DNA from: Fibrobacter sp. UWB13
GTDB taxonomy: Bacteria; Fibrobacterota; Fibrobacteria; Fibrobacterales; Fibrobacteraceae
DNA length: 64,000 nt
Assembly: GCF_900177805.1 (NCBI RefSeq)
Contig: NZ_FXAX01000001.1
Span: forward strand, 930,001-994,000
Direction: 5' to 3'
Part shown: one piece after another, positions 33,142-41,325 of the stretch
Layout of the letters: every line of letters begins with the position of its first letter
Position numbering within the stretch: the first letter of the stretch is position 1
Program-made: the position numbers and the translations under genes
The notes under the pieces: model-generated
Databases searched by the model: none
Seen by the model: the letters and a program-made list of their open reading frames with translations, nothing else
Told to the model about the DNA's origin: nothing

Positions 33142-34035
33142 TTAAACTTTCCAAACAAAACCGCGACCGCGGATCTCGTTTTCGATGGTCTCGCCAGGTT
33201 GAATTTCGGCACCTTTAAAAATCACAGAATGTGCAATTTTTACGCCTTCAGGAATGACAACGCCAGGTTCCACAACCGCTTCATTCTTGTCGCGACCACA
33301 TTCCACCAAACGCGCTTCCACTGCAGCCATAAGACCTTCAGGCGAACCCATATCAATCCATGTAGCATGCAACTGCGACATATCGACAAACGGCGCACGG
33401 CCTGCCGCAATTTCCTGTTTCCAGAATTCACGGATATCAAATTCGCCATCGCGGATTCTCGCAAGCGCTTCATCGCTGTACCACGAAATTCCAGAGAACG
33501 TCGCAGCCGTTCCCGTATCGGCTCCAAAACGTCCGGCAACACCAGCAAGGCAACCATCAGCCCCTACGCGGAACGTGTTTACCTTCGGGAAATCGACTGC
33601 CAGGAGTGCGGTCTCACAGCGGTTTGAGCCATCAGCCTTCCCCGCTTCGTACGCAGCTTGTGCATTCCGCACAAACGCACCCAAGTCAAAATTGCAGTAC
33701 GCGTCGCCATTCATAATCAAGAGGCCACCGCGATACCCTGCCGCATAAATCCGGCGCAACGGGCCTGCCGTTCCGAGGATTTCAGGCGTTTCGACCCAGA
33801 CTTTTTCAAAGCCAAGACGTTCGCCTTCGCTTACAATCTGGTCGGCCAGGTAATGTGCATTCGCGTGCAAGCGGACATCGCCAAGCGACTTTGCCCGCTC
33901 CATCTGGATTTCGAGAATGCTCTTGTCATAAACGCGAACCAACGGCTTCGGGATTTCCGACGTCAAAGGTCTCAGCCTTGTGCCAAGCCCAGCCGCTAGA
34001 ATCAACACGTTCAATTTATCGTCAGCTCGCGTCAT
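33142..34035 (-). CDS. Sugar nucleotidyltransferase (MurU/RmlA-like)
   Basis: 297 residues. NTP-transferase signature LILAAGLGTRLRPLT (about 11-25) with IPKPLVRV, then WVETPEILGTAGPLRRI and IMNGDAYCNFD for metal and nucleotide binding, HATWIDMGSPEGL near the end and a short left-handed-helix-like C-terminus (VVEPGVVIPEGVKIAHSVIF). The overall length and the GTAGPLRR motif are close to MurU and to mannose-1-phosphate guanylyltransferases. It could activate N-acetylmuramate-1-phosphate or a hexose-1-phosphate. AAGG precedes the ATG. It follows fabZ by 13 bases in the lipid A run. Confidence 0.78.
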   Translation of the reverse strand: MTRADDKLNVLILAAGLGTRLRPLTSEIPKPLVRVYDKSILEIQMERAKSLGDVRLHANAHYLADQIVSEGERLGFEKVWVETPEILGTAGPLRRIYAAGYRGGLLIMNGDAYCNFDLGAFVRNAQAAYEAGKADGSNRCETALLAVDFPKVNTFRVGADGCLAGVAGRFGADTGTAATFSGISWYSDEALARIRDGEFDIREFWKQEIAAGRAPFVDMSQLHATWIDMGSPEGLMAAVEARLVECGRDKNEAVVEPGVVIPEGVKIAHSVIFKGAEIQPGETIENEIRGRGFVWKV

Positions 34036-34048
34036 AACTCAGCCTTAA

Positions 34049-34486
34049 TTAGACCATTGCAGCGCTAAAGGAGGCGTTGCAGATAAGCGTTTCGCCCTGC
34101 CAGATTTCGCCAGTGTACTTGTAAATGCCATGGCGAGCCATCACGAGCGTAGCCTTGAGTGTCAAGTCCTGCGGCGGAATCACCGGAGCGCGGAAGCGGC
34201 AGTTTTCGACTCCCATGAATGCCGGGCGCTTGCCTTCGACATCAGCCTTCTTGGCAATCATCGTCAAGAGCGTTGCAGCCTGAGCCATGGATTCGATCTG
34301 AATCACGCCCGGGAGCACCGGATTGTTCGGGAAATGACCGTCAAAGAACTTTTCCTTGCCCGTCACGTGCCAAACAGCAACGATAGACGGCTGGTCACCT
34401 TCGGTGATTTCCTGAATTTCGTCCACGAAAGCAAACGGAGCCTTCTGAGGGAGGAGGGCATGTACTTGTTCTTCATTGTAAAGCAT
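34049..34486 (-). CDS. fabZ: 3-Hydroxyacyl-ACP dehydratase FabZ
   Basis: 145 residues, a single hot-dog domain. The active site HFPNNPVLPGVIQIESMAQA carries catalytic His51 and Glu65. FabZ dehydrates beta-hydroxyacyl-ACP in fatty acid elongation and competes with LpxA/LpxD for the hydroxyacyl-ACP pool. The first 14 bases overlap the 3' end of lpxC. In Bacteroidetes, LpxC and FabZ are often fused into one protein; here they remain separate but overlapping. AAGGTG precedes the ATG within lpxC. Confidence 0.93.
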   Translation of the reverse strand: MLYNEEQVHALLPQKAPFAFVDEIQEITEGDQPSIVAVWHVTGKEKFFDGHFPNNPVLPGVIQIESMAQAATLLTMIAKKADVEGKRPAFMGVENCRFRAPVIPPQDLTLKATLVMARHGIYKYTGEIWQGETLICNASFSAAMV

Positions 34487-35405
34487 AGGGTAACACCTTT
34501 TCTAAGATTGTTCTGTGGCTCAAGTGACCACCGTTGATGATTTCCAGACGAACTTTCGGGAGTGCAGGCTTTGCAAAGCAAAGGTCTCCCAACAGGTCGA
34601 GGATTTTATGACGAGCAGGTTCATCGGCAACTCTAAACACGGGAGCTACAGCTTCCGGAGAATTGTCGAGCAAGAGCCCACAGGATTCATCCACCCCGCC
34701 AAGCAAACCTGCCTTGCGGGCTTCGTCAAATTCGTTTTTTAAAATGAAAGTTCTCGCCGCAAAGACATTGTACAAGTCTTCTGCGGAGTAAATAGAAACA
34801 TTCGCCGCCGACTTAAAGACGCGACCGTTTTCGTTTCGTTCCAGGATGTATTCCACCTCAAACGCTTCGCTCGGCGTGATTTTCACGGAACCGTATGGAT
34901 TTTGAGCCTGAGCGGAATCCACGACATCCGTGCGGAACAAGTCCCATTCATCGTGCAAGGGAACGTCGTAAAAAGCGAGTTCTTCGGGCGCACCCACATT
35001 TCTGCGAAATTCGCTAAAGAACGGAAGCGCACTGCCGTCCATCAGCGGAACTTCAGCAACACAACCCTTGTCACCTTCTTCGTTGCAGGCGACATCCACC
35101 ACAAAGCGGCGAGACGGCCACATCAAGAATACTGGTGCAAGGTGTTCCGGAGACGCAAGCGTCAATGCGTGAGCGCCTTCGCCCGATTCATAAATTGCAG
35201 TACGGGCCACGCTGAACTTCAAATCCGTGAAGCACTTTGCGCAATCGGTACTGTAAAAAGAACGACCGCCCACACGCCATTCAACGCGAGGCTCCAGTTG
35301 CGGATTGTACTCCTGGACTTCAATTTTTACGTTCGCTTTGCCATAAGACAAAGACGCAGAACTAAATTCCCACTCACGCGGGCTTTTACGAGAATCTTTT
35401 TTCAT
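34473..35405 (-). CDS. lpxC: UDP-3-O-acyl-N-acetylglucosamine deacetylase LpxC
   Basis: 310 residues, a divergent LpxC. The zinc-site elements remain: PEHL with Glu87 and His88, EPARHKILDLLGDL with His266 and Asp270, and NGGHLSHRTIL near the C-terminus. Other parts of the N-terminal domain differ strongly from the E. coli enzyme. LpxC removes acetate from UDP-3-O-acyl-GlcNAc, the committed step of lipid A synthesis. It lies between lpxD and fabZ; its 3' end overlaps fabZ by 14 bases. The gene begins 23 bases after the lpxD stop. Confidence 0.85.
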   Translation of the reverse strand: MKKDSRKSPREWEFSSASLSYGKANVKIEVQEYNPQLEPRVEWRVGGRSFYSTDCAKCFTDLKFSVARTAIYESGEGAHALTLASPEHLAPVFLMWPSRRFVVDVACNEEGDKGCVAEVPLMDGSALPFFSEFRRNVGAPEELAFYDVPLHDEWDLFRTDVVDSAQAQNPYGSVKITPSEAFEVEYILERNENGRVFKSAANVSIYSAEDLYNVFAARTFILKNEFDEARKAGLLGGVDESCGLLLDNSPEAVAPVFRVADEPARHKILDLLGDLCFAKPALPKVRLEIINGGHLSHRTILEKVLPYALQ

Positions 35406-35428
35406 TTAGATAACGGGAATTTATAAAA

Positions 35429-36448
35429 TTATTTCTTGCCCATCATTCGGAGTTTCACGACGGAGCGGCGCCAGACGTCAATTTCTTCGGCCGGATAGCC
35501 AGCATAAACCTTGCCCGCCTTGAGGCTCTTGGTCACGCCCGCCTTGGCAGCGACTTTCACGCCTTTCCCAATCGTCAAATGCCCCGCCGACTGCACGCCA
35601 CCAGCAAATTCCACGTCATCTTCCATAATCACGGAACCCGCCACGCCAGACTGCGATGCCATCATGATGTTGTTCCCAAGGCGGCAGTTATGCGCCACTT
35701 GCACGAACGTATCGAAATGGCAATCATCGCCAATCACCGTCGGAGAGACAAAGCCTGCAGCGACCACGTCATTAGCGCTAAAGCTACAGCGGTTTCCGAT
35801 GCGGACTCCCGCCAAATGCGGCACCATACGACGCTTGCCCTCGTACTCGTAAAACCCAAAACCGCGAGGTCCCACGACAACGCCCGCCTGGAACACGCAA
35901 TCTTCGCCAATCGTCACACGCGGGTAAACAGTCACATTCGCTTCAAGAATCGTGCCTGCGCCAATCGTAGCGCCCTTCATCACCACGCAATTCGGGCCGA
36001 TGATAGCGTTCTCACCCACCACACCCTCGACAACTGCCGAAGCATGAACTTGTGCAGAAGCAGCAATTTTCGTTTCTTCAAAAACTTCACGACGTTCCAC
36101 AAATTCCTTCATGAACGTCACCATCGCATGGTACGGACTTTCAACCGGGCATACAAAATGCACATTCGGCAAGAGTTCCGAACGACCATCTACGCAATAC
36201 TTTTCGTACAAACTCGGCACAAAGAGGAGCCCTGCCGTAACGCCCGCAAAAGCACTTGCGCTCACGCCACCGGCATTCCCTGCAAGCCCCGTTTCTGTCT
36301 TGGCGTCGCCCGTCCAGAACGAGACATCGTGCGGTCCCGCCTGATCGAGCGAAGAGAATCCAGTCAGTTCAAAATTTAAAACGCCCTCGTTCGAAGGCAT
36401 TTTAAGATTCATCGTTTCAAGAATTTCAGATAAAGAAACCGAAAACAT
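35429..36448 (-). CDS. lpxD: UDP-3-O-(3-hydroxyacyl)glucosamine N-acyltransferase LpxD
   Basis: 339 residues. N-terminal uridine-binding domain (about 1-110), then hexapeptide repeats forming a left-handed beta helix (ENAIIGPNCVVMKGATIGAG onward) and a C-terminal helix ending RRSVVKLRMMGKK. The catalytic His253 is in VQVAHNCRLGNN. LpxD adds the second hydroxyacyl chain in lipid A synthesis, after LpxC. The start is the ATG at 36448, which overlaps the stop of the diacylglycerol-kinase-like gene as TAATG with GAGGAA just upstream; the longer frame to 36481 is not used. Confidence 0.93.
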   Translation of the reverse strand: MFSVSLSEILETMNLKMPSNEGVLNFELTGFSSLDQAGPHDVSFWTGDAKTETGLAGNAGGVSASAFAGVTAGLLFVPSLYEKYCVDGRSELLPNVHFVCPVESPYHAMVTFMKEFVERREVFEETKIAASAQVHASAVVEGVVGENAIIGPNCVVMKGATIGAGTILEANVTVYPRVTIGEDCVFQAGVVVGPRGFGFYEYEGKRRMVPHLAGVRIGNRCSFSANDVVAAGFVSPTVIGDDCHFDTFVQVAHNCRLGNNIMMASQSGVAGSVIMEDDVEFAGGVQSAGHLTIGKGVKVAAKAGVTKSLKAGKVYAGYPAEEIDVWRRSVVKLRMMGKK

Positions 36449-37413
36449 TATTCCTCTAGCGTGAGCATGTGAACTTGACATGCAAACTGAATGGTAACGT
36501 GGTTGCCCACCTTGCCACTTAAATCCTCGCCATCGAGCTGGATGTATTCATCATCCGCAAGTTCAAGCGTCAAAGAGCGTACTTTACGCGACTTGAGCAA
36601 GTTCTTCTTCAAGAAGTACCCGATGACCGGGATGTTCCCGACGGCAATCGCAAGCAAAAAGTTCAACATGTTCGGCACGCAAACCACTTCCAAATAGCCA
36701 TCCGCCATGTCGGACTTGAAGAACGGATTAGCACCGCTCGCAAAGCTCGGGATATTCCCAACAATGACCGTCGTATGCCCCGTCAAATCCACCGTTTCAT
36801 TGAGTTCCGGCGTATTGACGACCATCGAAATCTTTCCGCTTTTCAAGTGATAGGCACGGTCTGCAAAAAAGCGCTTGACGTAATGCAATTTATTTGCAAT
36901 TACGGAATTCGAGGAAATAACACCCGTGGCTCGGTCATGGTTAAAATCATGCGCAATACGGGCATCAATGCCTGCAGAGAAATAATTGGCAAGCGCAAAC
37001 TTGTCGTTCACCGTCCAAATGTCAAACGGTCTCGACTTCGCCATCAAGAGTCTGCGCACCAAGTACAAAAGCCCCTTATCGGCAAACGGCTTGTACAATC
37101 CAAGCACGCGAGCCAAGTCATTGCCAGTGCCCAACGGGATAAGCCCAATCTGAACTTTGTCCGCATACGCCGACACAAGCATCATCGAAAGCACCGACGA
37201 AACAGTTCCATCGCCGCCCACCGCAACAAGTTTTTCCGTCGAAGAAAGAGCCGTCAAAATTTGCTCTTCCATTCCTTCCTTGCGCGTGAATTCTGCCTTC
37301 CATTCGTCGGCCTTAAAATCCATAGACTCCATAATTTCAGGAAGAAATTTATGGATAACCTTTCCTTGTCCACCTCCACTCACCGGATTTATTAGGAAAA
37401 AGAACTTATACAT
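36448..37413 (-). CDS. YegS/DgkB-type lipid kinase
   Basis: 321 residues. N-terminal NPVSGGGQGKV for the nucleotide loop, VAVGGDGTVSSVL (GGDGT motif, about 65-77) and GLIPLGTGNDLARVLGL are diagnostic of diacylglycerol/lipid kinases (DAGK_cat). The C-terminal sandwich domain has DGEDLSG. It phosphorylates diacylglycerol or a related lipid with ATP at the inner membrane surface. The gene overlaps the carbonic-anhydrase-like gene by eight bases and lpxD by one. Confidence 0.88.
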   Translation of the reverse strand: MYKFFFLINPVSGGGQGKVIHKFLPEIMESMDFKADEWKAEFTRKEGMEEQILTALSSTEKLVAVGGDGTVSSVLSMMLVSAYADKVQIGLIPLGTGNDLARVLGLYKPFADKGLLYLVRRLLMAKSRPFDIWTVNDKFALANYFSAGIDARIAHDFNHDRATGVISSNSVIANKLHYVKRFFADRAYHLKSGKISMVVNTPELNETVDLTGHTTVIVGNIPSFASGANPFFKSDMADGYLEVVCVPNMLNFLLAIAVGNIPVIGYFLKKNLLKSRKVRSLTLELADDEYIQLDGEDLSGKVGNHVTIQFACQVHMLTLEE

Positions 37414-37921
37414 TTTTTAGAAGTTCATCCTTTGCGTCCAAGTAGTGTTCTACGCCAATCTTTACGTTTTTAATTTCTTCTGCCGTCAGTGTTCTAACGA
37501 TTTGCGCCGGAGATCCCACAATGAGGGAATTTTCAGGAAAATTTTTTCCAGCCGTTACAAGAGCGCCTGCACCGACAATGCAATTTTTCATAATAAGGGC
37601 ACCATCCATGATAATCGCGCCCATGCCCACGAGAACGTTATCTTCAATCGTGCAGCCGTGAAGCACCGCACCATGACCAACAGTCACCTCGTCGCCAATG
37701 TTCACACCGACACCCGTCGAAACATGGACACTCACATTATCCTGGATATTTGTACGCTTGCCAATTTTTATTTCTGCCAAATCGGCACGCAACACCGCAT
37801 TGTAGAAAACAGACGAATCATCGCCAATGCTCACATCGCCCACCAGGCATGCGCCTTCGGCGATAAACACGCGCTCGCCCACCTGCGGGGCTTTGCCTTT
37901 ATACTTAATTAAGGAACCCAT
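37406..37921 (-). CDS. Gamma-carbonic-anhydrase-family hexapeptide protein
   Basis: 171 residues, left-handed beta helix. The metal-binding His residues appear as VHVSTG and VGHGAVLHGC; FYNAVLRAD and NIQDNVSVH match the YrdA/PaaY/CaiE group. Family members are zinc carbonic anhydrases or thioesterases; the exact reaction is not known. It begins the eight-gene leftward run with the lipid A genes. No ribosome site; TAAATT lies six bases before the ATG, similar to the leaderless pattern at dut. Confidence 0.85.
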   Translation of the reverse strand: MGSLIKYKGKAPQVGERVFIAEGACLVGDVSIGDDSSVFYNAVLRADLAEIKIGKRTNIQDNVSVHVSTGVGVNIGDEVTVGHGAVLHGCTIEDNVLVGMGAIIMDGALIMKNCIVGAGALVTAGKNFPENSLIVGSPAQIVRTLTAEEIKNVKIGVEHYLDAKDELLKNV

Positions 37922-38036
37922 AGTTTCAATTTACAAAAATACATGAATAGATGAAACAGGATAATTTTTAAAAAAGCTTTGTTTTTCACCACCCCCAAAA
38001 GCCTTTTTTTGCTCAATATGTTCTATCTTATTGAAT

Positions 38037-39488
38037 ATGAACGAAATACAAGGGATTGATATCAAAAAGATTTTTGACGCTCAAGGAGAAAATCGCTGGA
38101 AAATAGCCCAGACGAGCGCCAAAGAGCGTATTCAAAAGCTAAAAAAGCTTCGCGAAGCCGTCGTGAAGTATCAAGAAGAGTTTTACGAAGCGGTTTGGCA
38201 GGACTTCCACAAGCCGCGTTTCGAAGCATGGCTCAGTGAAATTTTCCCGACCATCGAAGAAATCGACCACACCATCAGCCATCTGAAAAAATGGATGAAG
38301 GACAAAAGTGCAAGTCGCGTGTTCTTTTTGCCCACCTCCAAAAGCCGCCTCCACTACGAGCCCAAAGGTCGTGTGCTGATTTTTGCACCGTGGAACTATC
38401 CATTTTTGTTGCTTGTGAACCCGATTATTTCGGCGATTGCGGCAGGCAACGTGATTATGGCGAAGCCTTCGCACAAGACGCCGCACGTGAGTGAAGTTCT
38501 CGTGAAGATGTTTAAGGAGAACTTCCCAGAAAATGAAATTGCACTCATCGAAGGCGAAGGAGCTGAAATTGGAGACAAGTTATTAGAACTCCCGTTTGAC
38601 CACGTGTTTTTTACAGGGAGTCCGAAGGTCGGCGCACACATTGCAGAAATGGCAGCCAAGCACCACGCCAGCATCACACTTGAGCTTGGCGGAAAGTCCC
38701 CCACGATTTTGCTCCCCGGCATAAACGTCAAGAAGCATATCAAGCAGATTGCCTGGGGCAAGACTTTGAACGGCGGGCAAACCTGCATTGCGCCGGATTA
38801 CGCCCTTTGCCCAGAAGATAAAGTTCAAGAATTTGCAGAAGCTTTTGCCGAAGACATTAAACGCAGATTCGGCGATACCGAAGCCAAGCGTCACGAAAGC
38901 AAAGACCTTGTACACATCGTCGATAAGCGAGCCACAGAACGCCATGCTGCACTCATCAAGGATGCGATTGCCAAAGGCGCAAAGCAAGTCATCGGCGGAG
39001 TGAGCGATATCGAAAATTGCTACACGCCAATTACCGTACTCACAAACGTCACGCCCGACATGGAAATCATGAAGTCCGAAATTTTCGGACCGATTATGCC
39101 GATTATCGCCTACAAGAATCTTGACGAAGCGATTGCATTTGTACAAAGCCGCCCGAAACCGCTTGCGCTGTACATCTTCGGTACAAACAAACGCGATATC
39201 AATTACGTTTTGAGCCATACCACATCGGGTTCCACCTGCGTGAACAACACCATTATCCAAATCGAGAATTTGGAGGTTCCCTTTGGCGGTGTGGGCATGA
39301 GCGGTACAGGCAATTACCACGGATTTTTCGGATTCAAGACATTTAGCCATGAGCGCAACATCATGGAGCAAAAGGGATTTGATGCGGTGACATTTTTCCA
39401 CCCGCCCTACGGAATTGTTCCGGGTTATTTGCGTTCAAAAATTCAAAATTTTGCAGAAAAAGCTTTGCGCTTTTTAAAGTCAATGTAG
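38037..39488 (+). CDS. Aldehyde dehydrogenase family protein
   Basis: 483 residues. LILAPW-like VLIFAPWNYPFLL, FTGSPKVGAHIAE, LELGGKSPTILLPG with the catalytic Glu, and NGGQTCIAPDYALCP with the catalytic Cys. The C-terminus has two hydrophobic or basic stretches (VPGYLRSKIQNFAEKALRFLK), resembling class 3 ALDHs that attach to membranes, so long-chain fatty aldehydes are a plausible substrate. ATG at 38037 lacks a ribosome site; TATCTT is seven bases before it. The alcohol dehydrogenase follows after 10 bases. Confidence 0.88.
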   Translation: MNEIQGIDIKKIFDAQGENRWKIAQTSAKERIQKLKKLREAVVKYQEEFYEAVWQDFHKPRFEAWLSEIFPTIEEIDHTISHLKKWMKDKSASRVFFLPTSKSRLHYEPKGRVLIFAPWNYPFLLLVNPIISAIAAGNVIMAKPSHKTPHVSEVLVKMFKENFPENEIALIEGEGAEIGDKLLELPFDHVFFTGSPKVGAHIAEMAAKHHASITLELGGKSPTILLPGINVKKHIKQIAWGKTLNGGQTCIAPDYALCPEDKVQEFAEAFAEDIKRRFGDTEAKRHESKDLVHIVDKRATERHAALIKDAIAKGAKQVIGGVSDIENCYTPITVLTNVTPDMEIMKSEIFGPIMPIIAYKNLDEAIAFVQSRPKPLALYIFGTNKRDINYVLSHTTSGSTCVNNTIIQIENLEVPFGGVGMSGTGNYHGFFGFKTFSHERNIMEQKGFDAVTFFHPPYGIVPGYLRSKIQNFAEKALRFLKSM

Positions 39489-39498
39489 GAGGTAAAAC

Positions 39499-40719
39499 AT
39501 GGCATCTTTCTTTTACAGATTCGCCTGTCGCGCTTTCCAAAAAACATTCTTCATTGGCATACACTTTATGCCTTGGCGCGAGCCGCAGCTCATTCACGGC
39601 GCCGGGAGTTTGCAACAGCTTCCCAACCAGCTCAAAGCGAATAACGTAAGCAACGTTCTCCTCGTCACAGACGTATTCTTGGCACAAACAGAGCACTTCC
39701 AGAATATCAAAAAATACTTGGAAGAAGCAGGCATCAAGTATTCAATTTACGACCAGACGATCCCAAATCCGACGATTGACAACATCAATGACGCCGCCCG
39801 CATTTACCGCAAGAACAAATGCAACGGACTTGTTGCGTTTGGCGGAGGTTCAGCAATCGACTGCGCGAAGGGTGTGGGCATACGCATTGTAAGGCGTTGG
39901 ACACCGATTTCGTTTATGCGAGGGACGCTACGCGTTCTTCGCAAGATTCCATATCTCGTAGCCATCCCGACGACGGCGGGGACAGGAAGCGAAGCGACTG
40001 TGGCCGCCGTGATTTCTAATCCGCAGACACATGAGAAGTATCCGATTAACGATTTCGTCTTGATTCCGCGCCTTGCGATTCTCGACGCCAATATCACGCT
40101 CGACTTGCCCGCAAATCTTACGGCAACCACTGGCATGGATGCGCTCACGCACGCCATTGAAGCCTACATCGGCTACAGCAATTTCGGCGGAAGCGAAGAA
40201 GCTGCCATCACCGCAGGGCAATTGATTATCGAAAATATCCAGAATGCCTATCGCGATGGACACAATATCAAGGCTCGTGAAAACTTGCAGAAAGCGGCAT
40301 ACCTCGCTGGTTACGCATTCACTCGCGCTTACGTTGGCTACGTTCACGCCATTGCACATAGCCTTGGCGGTATGTACCACACGCCTCACGGGCTTGCAAA
40401 CGCAGTCATTCTGCCACACGTTCTAGAGTTTTACGGTGAAACCTGCGAAAAGCGTCTTGGAACATTTGCAAAAGCCATCGGTGCAGTTCCCTCGGAACTC
40501 GACAACCATGAAGCCTCCAAAGTCTTCATTATGCAGATTCGCGAGCTGAACCGTTCGATGGACATTCCGGAGCACTTGGAATTTATCCAAACCGAGGACA
40601 TTCCAAGACTCGCAAAGTCGGCAAGCAAGGAAGCAAACCCGCTTTACCCAGTGCCGAAAATATTAAATGCGAAAGAGCTCGAAACACTCTATCGCATTGT
40701 GAAAGGGACGAAGTTGTAA
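39499..40719 (+). CDS. Iron-containing alcohol dehydrogenase
   Basis: 406 residues; a strong AGGAGG precedes the ATG. Group III dehydrogenase: VAFGGGSAIDCAKG and PTTAGTGSEAT for NAD(P) binding, and the iron-site regions TGMDALTHAIEAYIG and HAIAHSLGGMYHTPHGLANA with the Asp and three His ligands. The N-terminal 25 residues are extra and hydrophobic (ACRAFQKTFFIGIHFMPW). Paired with the aldehyde dehydrogenase, it could convert alcohols and aldehydes of membrane lipid or fermentation origin. Ends five bases from the converging thioesterase, with no terminator between. Confidence 0.88.
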   Translation: MASFFYRFACRAFQKTFFIGIHFMPWREPQLIHGAGSLQQLPNQLKANNVSNVLLVTDVFLAQTEHFQNIKKYLEEAGIKYSIYDQTIPNPTIDNINDAARIYRKNKCNGLVAFGGGSAIDCAKGVGIRIVRRWTPISFMRGTLRVLRKIPYLVAIPTTAGTGSEATVAAVISNPQTHEKYPINDFVLIPRLAILDANITLDLPANLTATTGMDALTHAIEAYIGYSNFGGSEEAAITAGQLIIENIQNAYRDGHNIKARENLQKAAYLAGYAFTRAYVGYVHAIAHSLGGMYHTPHGLANAVILPHVLEFYGETCEKRLGTFAKAIGAVPSELDNHEASKVFIMQIRELNRSMDIPEHLEFIQTEDIPRLAKSASKEANPLYPVPKILNAKELETLYRIVKGTKL

Positions 40720-40724
40720 AACGA

Positions 40725-41156
40725 CTACTTTACTTGAAAGCGGTCTTTAATTTCTTGAGGGATGGCGAACGGTCGTCCCTTTTTCATATCCATGAGAACC
40801 CACTGCGTCTCGGATTCAAACACGACCTTGCCATCAGAAACGCGTTCAAAGCGGCACTTGCGTACGCTCGCGACCTTGCTGTAGCCAGCGACCCAAGTCG
40901 TACCACGGATTTCATCGCCCAAGAACGCCTGATTCTTGTATTCCACAAACTGCGTATGGATCATCCAACCGCAACCGAACTGGTACATGACATCGGTCGC
41001 ACCAACGGAATCCGAATGAGCAATCGAAATATCCTGGACCCACTGCACCGCCCACACATTGTTCATGTGCTTGTTTTCGTCAATCATCTCGGGCGTCACC
41101 TTGAAAAGCTTTTCAAACTTCATCGGATTTGCATTTTCTTCCATCACTACAGCCAT
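40725..41156 (-). CDS. Hot-dog acyl-CoA/ACP thioesterase (4HBT family)
   Basis: 143 residues, single hot-dog fold. GGAGG lies before the ATG at 41156. ENKHMNNVWAVQWVQDISIAH is the thioesterase helix with conserved Asn; GWMIHTQFVEYKNQAFLGD and GRPFAIPQEIKDRF match YbgC/FadM and plant FatA-like 4HBT proteins. It hydrolyses an acyl-CoA or acyl-ACP thioester; chain length unknown. Its leader contains a 7-base-phase repeat. Confidence 0.82.
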   Translation of the reverse strand: MAVVMEENANPMKFEKLFKVTPEMIDENKHMNNVWAVQWVQDISIAHSDSVGATDVMYQFGCGWMIHTQFVEYKNQAFLGDEIRGTTWVAGYSKVASVRKCRFERVSDGKVVFESETQWVLMDMKKGRPFAIPQEIKDRFQVK

Positions 41157-41199
41157 TATAAGCCTCCATTTGTTATAAATGTAACAAAAAAGTCTAGGC

Positions 41200-41233
41200 G
41201 ACAAACCAATGACGAACGACCTTTGACTAACTA
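41200..41233. repeat. Heptad-phase repeat upstream of the thioesterase
   Basis: CAATGAC, GAACGAC, CTTTGAC, TAACTAC follow one another in 7-base phase. It is a more degenerate member of the TGACTAA-type array family. Confidence 0.5.
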
Positions 41234-41325
41234 CCAAAATATTACGGTTTTTATTGCAATTATTCGCATAACATTCCCATTTTATGTTATTTTTCTTTGC
41301 GTTAAAACATTAAGTGAGAAAATCT

